A DNA stretch of 64,000 nucleotides from assembly GCF_001685025.1 (NCBI RefSeq), contig NZ_MAYU01000021.1:310001-374000 (forward strand), given 5' to 3'. Each line of letters begins with the position of its first letter. Within the stretch, counting starts at the first letter, position 1. Made by a program: the position numbers and the translations under genes. The stretch is from Bacillus sp. FJAT-27225. Its GTDB lineage: Bacteria; Bacillota; Bacilli; Bacillales; Cytobacillaceae. This document shows positions 57,244 to 64,000 of this stretch, piece after piece. The notes beneath the pieces are model-generated. The model saw only the letters and a program-made list of their open reading frames with translations, had not been told where the DNA came from and did no database searches.

Positions 57244-57900
57244 TTAAATAAACCCGGTTTCCTTTAAGAACTGCGCAGTCAGGGTTGGGGAACTGCTCTT
57301 TTCTTCCCGCTGTCCCGGGTTCAGCATATGATGAACATACTTACCTAACATATCACACTCAATATTAACCTTATCCCCTGGGCCTTTATCTGAAAGAATG
57401 GTTTCAGACAGAGTGTGAGGTATGAGCGAGATTGTAAAGGTGCGGTCTGATACCCCGAAAACGGTGAGGCTTGTCCCATCAACTGCCACAGATCCTTTTA
57501 AAATCACAAAATGGTTGACCTCAGGATTCGTTTCTATTTCATAATAAACAGCATTTTCAAGCCTTTTTTTGCTTTTGATTGTCCCAGTCCCATCAATGTG
57601 GCCGCTGACAAAATGTCCTCCGAATCTGCCCCCGGCTGCCATCGCCCGTTCCAAATTGACTTTGGACCCCTTTTTAAGCAAATGAATGGTGGAAGCTTTT
57701 ACAGTTTCAGGCATAACATCCACAGTAAAATTTGATTTTGAAAAGGAAGTGACTGTCAGGCAAACACCGTTGACTGAAATGCTGTCACCTAGATGGACAT
57801 CCTCCAACACCTTACTGGCTGATATTGAAAGAACCGAGGATTTGGCTGTTGAAGTGATACTAGAAATCGTGCCGATTTCTTCAATGATTCCAGTGAACAT
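57244..57900 (-). CDS. ribE: Riboflavin synthase alpha subunit
   Basis: A 218-residue protein made of two similar lumazine-binding barrels, each starting with the M/[15 protein letters not shown] and [12 protein letters not shown] motifs; SVNGVCLTV and [12 protein letters not shown] are the paired substrate sites. It dismutates two lumazines to riboflavin and pyrimidine. ATG 57900 has AAAAGGAG upstream and begins with the family's MFTGIIE. First gene after the FMN riboswitch; 13 nt from ribB. Confidence 0.96.
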   Translation of the reverse strand: MFTGIIEEIGTISSITSTAKSSVLSISASKVLEDVHLGDSISVNGVCLTVTSFSKSNFTVDVMPETVKASTIHLLKKGSKVNLERAMAAGGRFGGHFVSGHIDGTGTIKSKKRLENAVYYEIETNPEVNHFVILKGSVAVDGTSLTVFGVSDRTFTISLIPHTLSETILSDKGPGDKVNIECDMLGKYVHHMLNPGQREEKSSSPTLTAQFLKETGFI

Positions 57901-57966
57901 CGCTTTACTCCTTTTTTCTATCCTTATAAGCATTTCCAATTCTTACAGCAACAATATATTTACACG

Positions 57967-58234
57967 GAAAAACCCCAAAGCATACTGCTTTGGGGCTGGA
58001 TAAAGTCATGGTTAAATAAGATACCACACATCATGTTTTTTCAAAAAAAGCATGACAAACAAAAGGACAGACCCGCCCTTTTTCGGTACCACCAATCCTT
58101 CTCCCATCCAGACTATACTGTCGGCCCTGGAATTGCACCAGGTCCACCGTTTGCCAATCGGCAACCGGGTCACGGGCTTGGAAGCTTCAGCTTCATCACC
58201 GCCGGTAGGGAATTTCACCCTGCCCCGAAGGATT
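57967..58234 (-). promoter_or_regulatory. FMN riboswitch (RFN element) with terminator
   Basis: On the minus strand 58234-58094 shows the full RFN aptamer: CTTCGGGGCAGGGTGAAATT, CCCTACCGGCGGTGATGAAG, AAGCCCGTGACCC, GGTGGACCTGGTGCAATTCC, GGGCCGACAGTATAGTCTGG and ATGGGAGAAGG. About 100 nt further is the terminator CCCCAAAGCA / TGCTTTGGGG plus TTTTTTCC (57967-57996). FMN binding favours this terminator and stops ribE-ribB-ribH transcription. Confidence 0.97.
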
Positions 58235-58325
58235 ATTATATGAAATTAGTTTGATTATATCTCTTTCGGAAATAAAAACAAAATAAAACGTCTTATCCCA
58301 TCTAGGCAAATTATACCTTTGAGGT

Positions 58326-59450
58326 TTAGTACCTAATCTTGCGCAATCCCAAAGTATAGAACAGTATTGAAAAACCAACCAATGCAGCGACTGAAGTCCA
58401 AATAGTACCTGCATGCAGACTGCCGCCGACAATTTCACGGATGCCTGACATCATCCAGCTCTGTGGCACAAATTTGGCAATCAGCTTCATGATATCAGGA
58501 ACGATTTCAAGGGGCCAGTATAGGCCTCCAAGCATGGATGTACTGACAATCAGCACCGCACTCACAGCGCCTGCCTGCTGTTTTGTTTTCACAATTCCTG
58601 CAATCATCAGTCCAAAACCAACAATCGTCAATATGACCAGTGATGCATAAAGGATGAACCAAACAAGGTTCCCCCACTTCCCGCCATATATCAATGAAAT
58701 TGCTGACATTAAGACACTAAGCTGAATCCAGCCCATCAGGAAATAAGACATTACATAACCGGCAACGACTTGGCCTCTTGTTGCAGGTGTTGTCATTAGC
58801 CTTGGCCATGTACCTCCTGCCCTTTCTTCGAGGATTGCTGAGGCTGCTGACGATATACCGAACATCATGAACATTAAGGTAAAACCGATCGAAAGTAAGC
58901 TGATATCGGCACTAAATTTACCTTCCTTTTGAATGATTTCCTTTTCGATCTTCATAGCTTCTTGGCCAGCAACCTCATTCAGTAGAACTGGCCATGCTTC
59001 TTCACTGATACTCGCTGCCATACTGCCTGTGCTTGCCAATGTTCTTGCTGTTCCCTCCAGATATGGGTACAAACCGGTATATTCCCGTGTTTCCCGCTGG
59101 ACAATGATTTCGAATAACGGTTCTGTTCCACCGATTCTCTCTTCAATTCCATCAGGAATAAGAATTGCAGCAATTGCTTCCTGCTCTTTTACCAATGACA
59201 TTGCGTCCTTTTCCGACACCTGTTTCCATTTGTATTGGTCATTACCAGTTAACAGCTTTACCGCCTGGCCGGTTAAAGGGGCCCCACCGCCAGCAACTGC
59301 TACAACAGGTTTGCTTCGGTCGCTGTTTGAAGCCATGCCCCCAAAAATAAGGCTGAAAAGAAGCGGCATCACAAACATAACCACCCAAGCCGATGGCGTC
59401 CGGAACATTTCCTTCACATGGAGGAAAGCGATTGCCCACACTCTACGCAT
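58326..59450 (-). CDS. ABC-2 type exporter permease (LnrN/YfiN-like)
   Basis: A 374-residue permease. One N-terminal membrane helix, a ~160-residue extracytoplasmic loop, then five helices in the C-terminal half with GFTLMFMMFGISSAASAILEER. This is the layout of B. subtilis LnrN. It pairs with the permease encoded upstream, overlapping it by 8 nt. ATG 59450 has GAGGAGGGTC upstream. The LnrLMN exporter confers linearmycin resistance in B. subtilis under LnrJK control; no such two-component system is adjacent here, so the substrate is open. Confidence 0.86.
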   Translation of the reverse strand: MRRVWAIAFLHVKEMFRTPSAWVVMFVMPLLFSLIFGGMASNSDRSKPVVAVAGGGAPLTGQAVKLLTGNDQYKWKQVSEKDAMSLVKEQEAIAAILIPDGIEERIGGTEPLFEIIVQRETREYTGLYPYLEGTARTLASTGSMAASISEEAWPVLLNEVAGQEAMKIEKEIIQKEGKFSADISLLSIGFTLMFMMFGISSAASAILEERAGGTWPRLMTTPATRGQVVAGYVMSYFLMGWIQLSVLMSAISLIYGGKWGNLVWFILYASLVILTIVGFGLMIAGIVKTKQQAGAVSAVLIVSTSMLGGLYWPLEIVPDIMKLIAKFVPQSWMMSGIREIVGGSLHAGTIWTSVAALVGFSILFYTLGLRKIRY

Positions 59451-60648
59451 ACTTGACCCTCCTCTCCGCAGACAAACGAATCCAGCCCAGTGCCAGAAAC
59501 ACGATCCCCAGTCCGAACAGGGCCACAGCCTCCATGAGTACATCGCCTGTACCGGCACCACCCATCAATTCAAGAAATGATTGCAGCGCAAGCGCATTGG
59601 GCAATATTCTCGTAATGGAGTTAACCCAATCCGGGAAAAGGTAAAGCGGGACCATACTGCCTCCGACTGCTGCCATGATTTGCGTTGCAAGGCTGCCTGC
59701 CACGTCGAAAGACTTTCCTGTTTCCATGAGTGAACCAACGAGAACCCCGAGCCCGCATGCACTGAATACAAAGCCCAACCCAATGATAAGAAGGCCGAGG
59801 ATGGAAGTTCCCCAATCAACTCCAAATACTAGCCGTGTTCCCAGTACTATGATGAAAAGCTGGACGGATGCCAAAACTAGCAGACCGGCCATTTTCCCCA
59901 CGAGATAGTTCCGATACGTTAATCTAGAAACCAGCAGCCGCTTATACACTTCCTGCTCTTTTTCCTGAATCATCATTCCCACACCAATTACCACTGTCAT
60001 CAGCAGGAACATAACGCCCATTCCAGCAGCATAATACTGAAAAGAACTAACTGTTTTTTCGTCTTCACCAACTGCCCGTTCCTTAAGTAAAGGTGAAGAA
60101 TCGGCGTCCATTGAATTCCAGGAAGCCACCTTAGGGTCAATCTGTCTTCCAGCCTTGGCAGCTGTTTCAATCGCAAGCTTCATTCCCGATACTTGGACTG
60201 CGGCTTGTCTCGCGAACTGCTGGACTACATTCTCAACAATAATCGGCTGCAGCCCTGCTGAAGGGATCGATACAATTTTCACAGTCGTTTCATCACCCGC
60301 AAGTACCGATTTCGAAAAATCCTTACCAATAAAAAGGCCAATTGAAATGTCCTGATTTCTCAACTGCCTATGTAACTTGTCTTCGTCAACCACCTTTACT
60401 TTTACTAAATCAGGCAGACCTTTTGAAAAAACATCCGTTGCCAGTGTATCGCCTAGCTCACCTTCATCAAGATTAGCGATGCCCAACGTAAACTGCTCGA
60501 TAGCCGCTTCGTCTTCTCCCATCAAACCGCCAAATGCAGCGCCGAGAATTCCGATGAGGATCATAGGCATCAATACAAGGGTAAGCAGTGCCTTTCGGTC
60601 CCTGCCAATCAGCAAAAGATCCTTTGCCGCCAGCCAAAAGTAGCTCAT
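59443..60648 (-). CDS. ABC-2 type exporter permease (LnrM/YfiM-like)
   Basis: A 401-residue permease with a membrane helix at residues ~20-42, a long extracytoplasmic loop and five C-terminal helices (MGVMFLLMTVVIGVGMMIQEKEQEVYKRLLVSRLTYRNYLVGK is the ABC-2 signature region). Similar length to LnrM (~396). TAGGAGGG precedes the ATG at 60648. It follows the ATPase gene by 11 nt and overlaps the next permease by 8 nt, so the three form one exporter operon. Signature region spans roughly residues 205-247. Confidence 0.87.
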   Translation of the reverse strand: MSYFWLAAKDLLLIGRDRKALLTLVLMPMILIGILGAAFGGLMGEDEAAIEQFTLGIANLDEGELGDTLATDVFSKGLPDLVKVKVVDEDKLHRQLRNQDISIGLFIGKDFSKSVLAGDETTVKIVSIPSAGLQPIIVENVVQQFARQAAVQVSGMKLAIETAAKAGRQIDPKVASWNSMDADSSPLLKERAVGEDEKTVSSFQYYAAGMGVMFLLMTVVIGVGMMIQEKEQEVYKRLLVSRLTYRNYLVGKMAGLLVLASVQLFIIVLGTRLVFGVDWGTSILGLLIIGLGFVFSACGLGVLVGSLMETGKSFDVAGSLATQIMAAVGGSMVPLYLFPDWVNSITRILPNALALQSFLELMGGAGTGDVLMEAVALFGLGIVFLALGWIRLSAERRVKYA

Positions 60649-60659
60649 GTGAATCCCTC

Positions 60660-61592
60660 CTAGTCCCGCAGGCTTCTTCCCGTTAAATGCAGGAAGACGC
60701 TTTCGAGATTGGGTTCAACAATTTCGACCGATGAAATCCCTGCACCCCGGTCAGTTATTGTTTGAACGAGCGAGCTCAATACGGTTTGGGGTTCTTTATG
60801 GAAAACAGTCAGCTTATTGCCCTCCAAGTTGATGTCCTGCCATGGGATTCCATTTAGAAAACCGGCAGGCTGTTCAAACTCTCCGTTTACATCAAACACC
60901 ATTCTTGATCTGTCCCCAATTGATTCCCTAAGCTCTGGTATTGTTCCGCATGCAATCAGCTTCCCATGATCCATGATGCCAATCCGTGTACAGAGAAACT
61001 CAACTTCCTCCATGTAATGGCTCGTATAGATGACGGTCATTCCGTCCTGGTTCAGCTTTTTGACTGTTTCAAGGATATGTGTGCGAGACTGGGGATCGAT
61101 TCCAACGGTCGGTTCATCCATAATAAGCAAGTGTGGCCTATGCAAGATAGCCGCCCCGATATTTACCCTTCTCTTCATTCCGCCAGAAAAAGTTGAAACC
61201 TTGTCCTTTGCCCGATCGGATAATCCAATCAATTCTAGAACCTCAGTAACCCTCTCCTCTAGCATCCGTCCGGTTAGGTCATACATCCGCCCCCAGAATT
61301 TCAAGTTCTCTTTTGCACTCATTTCCTGATAGAGAGCGATATCCTGAGGAACAATCCCAATCAGCCCCTGTGCCTTTTTGGGCTCCCTCACCATGTCGAT
61401 TCCGGCTATTGTAATAGCTCCAGAAGTAGGGGGAAATAATCCAGTAATCATGTTGATCGTCGTCGACTTGCCTGCACCATTCGGTCCGAGGAGACCAAAT
61501 GCTTCTCCCTTTTTGACCGAAAAAGAGACCCCCTTTACTGCTTCTAACTCCCTAAACGATTTCCTTAACTCAGAGACTGACAATAGTTCCAT
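60660..61592 (-). CDS. ABC transporter ATP-binding protein (LnrL/YfiL-like)
   Basis: A 310-residue ATPase: Walker A GPNGAGKST at ~36-44, Q-loop VPQDIALY, signature FSGGMKRRVNIG, Walker B LLIMDEPTVGID and switch His in YTSHYMEEVE. The C-terminal ~80 residues are the extension common in drug-export ATPases. First gene of the exporter operon. Lengths and order match LnrLMN. Upstream to 61680 no clear promoter was identified. Confidence 0.9.
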   Translation of the reverse strand: MELLSVSELRKSFRELEAVKGVSFSVKKGEAFGLLGPNGAGKSTTINMITGLFPPTSGAITIAGIDMVREPKKAQGLIGIVPQDIALYQEMSAKENLKFWGRMYDLTGRMLEERVTEVLELIGLSDRAKDKVSTFSGGMKRRVNIGAAILHRPHLLIMDEPTVGIDPQSRTHILETVKKLNQDGMTVIYTSHYMEEVEFLCTRIGIMDHGKLIACGTIPELRESIGDRSRMVFDVNGEFEQPAGFLNGIPWQDINLEGNKLTVFHKEPQTVLSSLVQTITDRGAGISSVEIVEPNLESVFLHLTGRSLRD

Positions 61593-61686
61593 CGTACCAC
61601 CTCTCTCTTTTTACACGCACCTTAACTATACCAATTTTCCCAATAATTAGAATCATTTTTGTGGAATTTTTTACAAATATCCAACA

Positions 61687-61800
61687 ATAAAGTGAAACTT
61701 CAATCAGTGACGAATTCTACTAATAGACAGTCTCTTCCTACTGCCGCTAACTAATAAAAGGGCGTGGAGTAACGAAACTATTAAGAGCTTGGTTCAGTAC
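61687..61800 (+). repeat. Degenerate copy C of the structured repeat
   Basis: Starts ATAAAGTGAAACTTCAATCAGTGA exactly as copy B, keeps CCTACTGCCGCT in the middle and GGTTCAGTA near 61792-61800, then diverges. The closing stem partner is not preserved. It lies between the exporter operon and the nucleotidase gene, not in a leader of either. The 5' quoted match covers 61687-61710. Confidence 0.55.
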
Positions 61801-62101
61801 TCAATTACCCGAACTTTTACCGCCCGCTTTAACAACTTATCGCCCTGAATGAATGTTTTTTATCCCTCTATCGCAATTATTTCACCCTGAACAAACAATA
61901 TATCGCCCTTATTCACAATTCAGACACGCTTCGCCAATACGTAAACACTACCAATTGAATGGAAACACCCTTTAAAAGCCAAATACTCTTCAAGCCCCTC
62001 TGTCATCGGTGTACAAAATGGGAATCTGACTGCCTTCCTTTAAGGATTCAGACGTTGACATCAAAGATAAATGGCAGCCATAGTTTCTTAATAACCAAAA
62101 A
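61801..62101. other. Non-coding stretch with degenerate TATCGCCCT-type repeats
   Basis: TTATCGCCCT at 61838, then TTATCCCTC, TATCGCAA, TTTCACCCTG and TATATCGCCCTT recur within about 80 nt (61838-61912). The rest shows no gene, promoter or hairpin that could be supported. Confidence 0.4.
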
Positions 62102-62127
62102 AACAGCCGCACGTTTTTGTGCAGCTG
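62102..62127 (-). terminator. Terminator of the ribA-ribD-nucleotidase unit
   Basis: ACAGC-c-GCAC / GTGC-a-GCTGT stem with a 6-nt loop and TTTTTTTGG on the minus strand, 7 nt after the nucleotidase stop. Confidence 0.82.
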
Positions 62128-62134
62128 TAAGTAA

Positions 62135-62716
62135 TCACTTATTGGTTTTGCTTTTTTCCAGAATCTCATCAAGTTCAGACCAGTCTAAAACCCTTGGCAA
62201 GTCCAGATGCTTGTTATAGGACTGGTCCTTGATAAAGACCTTAAGCCCTTCCTCTTCAAGCAAAGTATTCAGAACATCCGGCTTGTCGTCAAAATAGTAA
62301 TCCAGTTTCAATTCCCGGATAATATTGATCTTCTCCGTATCCTGCATTCCATAAAAGAATCGGCTGTCTTCTACTGGAAACCCATTCTTCTTCATCCACT
62401 CTATTGTGCGTTCCCGGTGCCCCTGTGGCCTGGAAGTTATGTAAAAAATTTCATGTCCCTGATCAGCAAGCTTATTTACCGCTTCAACCGCACCCGGGTA
62501 AGGGGGACAGTTGGTAAAGTAAATCTCCTCAAGTGAAGATAGCCAGGCTTGTCTGCCTTCATCATCCGTCAAGCCAAAAGGTTCATGTATTTCAACCCGG
62601 TTCAGCTTATGAAACTCTTCAAGAGGGACTTGCTTATTGAACTTTTTATTATAGATGCCAAAAGCGTGTTCCCTCAAGCTAATTAATGTGTCATCAATGT
62701 CAAATCCCAGCCTCAT
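62135..62716 (-). CDS. HAD-superfamily 5'(3')-nucleotidase-like protein
   Basis: A 193-residue phosphatase-type protein: DxDxT nucleophile motif GFDIDDTLISL at residues 4-14, motif II FYITSRPQGHRERT, and acidic motif III YYFDDKPDVL. It resembles the NT5C/YqfW-type deoxyribonucleotidases. It starts at the base after the ribD stop and is part of the same transcript. A phosphatase is needed in riboflavin synthesis to remove the phosphate from the ribityl-amino-pyrimidine; other HAD proteins do this in B. subtilis (YcsE, YwtE, YitU), so this is a candidate, not an assignment. Confidence 0.8.
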   Translation of the reverse strand: MRLGFDIDDTLISLREHAFGIYNKKFNKQVPLEEFHKLNRVEIHEPFGLTDDEGRQAWLSSLEEIYFTNCPPYPGAVEAVNKLADQGHEIFYITSRPQGHRERTIEWMKKNGFPVEDSRFFYGMQDTEKINIIRELKLDYYFDDKPDVLNTLLEEEGLKVFIKDQSYNKHLDLPRVLDWSELDEILEKSKTNK

Positions 62717-63820
62717 CTAGCTTTCACCTTCCGGATAGACAGGATAGCCGACAAACTTAAAATCTTTGCCAACCTGTGTAATGCTGGTTTCCGTCAGTTC
62801 AACCGCATCTTTCATTTTATCAATGCCTGTCCCTTCAAGAAAAGTTGGGGCATTCTTGCCGCCAATCAGCTTCGAGGCAACATAAAGGACGACTTTATCA
62901 ATTAGTTTCTGTTCAAGGAAGCTGCCATTGACTGTCCCTCCACCTTCAATCAGAACAGAAGAAACAAGTTTTTCACCAAGGATGGTCATCACATCCTGAA
63001 TGTTGACTCTTTGCTTTCCCTCCGTCTGGAAAATCTCAATTCCTCGGCCGGAGAGCAAATCTGCTTTATCTTTATCATATGTCTGGCTTGTAAAAATCCA
63101 GGTAGGGGCAAGGCCATCGGTAACAACCTTGGATTCGGCCGGAATTTTCAATGACGAATCAAGGACAATTCGGATTGGATTACGTCCATTCGGAATCCGT
63201 GCTGTCAGCTCTGGATCATCCTCAATAACAGTATTTGCACCCACAAGAATGGCCATATTTTCACTGCGGAGGTGATGGACATCGCGCCTTGCATCTGCCG
63301 ACGTAATCCATTTGCTGTCGGATGTATGGCTGGCAATTTTCCCATCAAGAGTGATTCCTGCCTTCATCGTAACAAACGGTTTTTTCTTAACAATAAACTT
63401 ATTGAAAACTTCGTTCATCGTTCTTGACTCTTCCTCACGAATGCCTATTACGACTTCTATCCCTGCATCCTTTAATATCCTGACTCCATTGCCTGCAACA
63501 ACCGGATTCGGGTCTAGCGTTGCAATAACAACCGTATTTAGGCCAGCCTCGACAATTGCTTCTGCACACGGACCCGTACGCCCATGGTGCGAACAAGGCT
63601 CAAGCGTTACATAAATGGTTCCGCCTTTTGCCTTGTCGCCAGCCATTCTGAGTGCATGAATCTCGGCATGCGACTCGCCTGCTTTAAGGTGGGTTCCAAC
63701 CCCGACAATCCGATTGCCATTTACAATTACCGAGCCCACAAGAGGATTTGGGTCTGTCTGCCCTTTCATTGCCCGGGCATTCTGCAGAGCCAAATCCATG
63801 TAAAATTCATGATTAGTCAT
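62717..63820 (-). CDS. ribD: Bifunctional riboflavin deaminase/reductase
   Basis: A 367-residue two-domain enzyme. The N-terminal deaminase (1-~145) has the zinc site ESHAEIHALRMAG and EPCSHHGRTGPCAEAI. The C-terminal reductase (~150-367) has MKAGITLDGKIAS, ILVGANTVIEDDPELTAR and SVLIEGGGTVNGSFL. It performs the second and third steps of riboflavin synthesis. ATG 63820 (AAGGGGAAGTC upstream) is preferred over an ATG 21 nt earlier. It overlaps ribA by 8 nt. Unlike in B. subtilis, it is not joined to ribE. Confidence 0.95.
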   Translation of the reverse strand: MTNHEFYMDLALQNARAMKGQTDPNPLVGSVIVNGNRIVGVGTHLKAGESHAEIHALRMAGDKAKGGTIYVTLEPCSHHGRTGPCAEAIVEAGLNTVVIATLDPNPVVAGNGVRILKDAGIEVVIGIREEESRTMNEVFNKFIVKKKPFVTMKAGITLDGKIASHTSDSKWITSADARRDVHHLRSENMAILVGANTVIEDDPELTARIPNGRNPIRIVLDSSLKIPAESKVVTDGLAPTWIFTSQTYDKDKADLLSGRGIEIFQTEGKQRVNIQDVMTILGEKLVSSVLIEGGGTVNGSFLEQKLIDKVVLYVASKLIGGKNAPTFLEGTGIDKMKDAVELTETSITQVGKDFKFVGYPVYPEGES

Positions 63821-64000
63821 TTGTGACTTCCCCTTGTTCATCTTCCTTTAAGTGTCCGGACCGATTGATTTTGGTTTGCAAATATTTCTTGTTATATTCG
63901 GAAACGTCGCCCCAAAGCGGCTTTCGTCCACTTACTGGCAAACCTGATTCTTTAAGTGCTTCAAGCTTCCTTGGATTATTCGTCATCAAGGTAACCGGCT
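63813..64000 (-). CDS. ribA: GTP cyclohydrolase II, C-terminal end (cut by window edge)
   Basis: The last 61 codons of a gene entering from the right edge. VTLMTNNPRKLEALKESGLPV, KPLWGDVSEYNKKYLQTKINRSGHL is the usual end of RibA: the TNNPRK loop and the KYLxTKxxRSGHL tail. It converts GTP to the diaminopyrimidine that RibD uses. It overlaps ribD by 8 nt, so translation is coupled. The start and zinc site lie outside the window. Confidence 0.82.
   Translation of the reverse strand, partial: PVTLMTNNPRKLEALKESGLPVSGRKPLWGDVSEYNKKYLQTKINRSGHLKEDEQGEVTND

Overview
The window reads as chromosomal DNA of an endospore-forming member of the Bacillaceae (a Bacillus-like Firmicute). Spore markers support this: a SleB/CwlJ-type cortex hydrolase, three YjcZ-type mini-proteins, a YtvI-like membrane protein, two sigma-K-like promoters and the remnant of a germinant-receptor operon. 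Strong AGGAGG ribosome binding sites, frequent TTG/GTG starts, T-rich intrinsic terminators and classical SAM and FMN riboswitches fit the same group. No tRNA, rRNA, prophage or CRISPR locus was seen. The species cannot be named from the sequence alone.

Layout. 0-8 kb: the C-terminal part of an FtsH-like AAA protease, a DUF1232 protein, a cortex-hydrolase-like protein, a CUT1 sugar ABC importer without its ATPase, two YjcZ mini-proteins and an AI-2E/YtvI-type permease. 8-12 kb: a cyanophycin operon (cphB-cphA). 12-14 kb: small stress/spore genes and a decayed germination operon. 14-23 kb: aldo/keto reductase, three GNAT acetyltransferases, a PAS-GGDEF protein, a short FAD protein and a type-II NADH dehydrogenase with Rex-like operators. 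23.6-28 kb: a YkoGH-type two-component system followed by three PepSY proteins, two of which share one promoter design. 28-38 kb: succinate-semialdehyde dehydrogenase, CocE-type hydrolase, TetR/DsbA pair, a large SWIM-SNF2 helicase, and a REP-associated tyrosine transposase (RAYT) beside five tandem 130-bp palindromic units. 38.5-47 kb: a compact operon SWIM / helical-repeat / MoxR / DUF5682 / VWA, resembling E. coli yehLMPQ. 47-53 kb: Gfo/Idh/MocA oxidoreductase, VOC protein, CYP152 peroxygenase-like P450, DinB protein, a tandem ribbon-helix-helix-like protein and an NlpC/P60 hydrolase. 53-56 kb: a SAM-I riboswitch controlling a sulfone-monooxygenase-like gene and an ATP-grasp ligase. 56-64 kb: riboflavin genes in two blocks (FMN riboswitch-ribE-ribB-ribH, and ribA-ribD-nucleotidase) separated by an LnrLMN-like ABC exporter.

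Three signals are not explained by ordinary annotation. One is a ~250-nt dispersed repeat with two full copies and two partial ones; its full copies share a closing stem and an interleaved, pseudoknot-like helix with a compensatory base-pair change. Another is a ~75-nt hairpin repeat, three of whose four copies start directly after a stop codon. The third is the RAYT plus 5 x 130-bp array. The five-gene MoxR/VWA/DUF5682/SWIM cassette is the best candidate for a protein system of unknown function.
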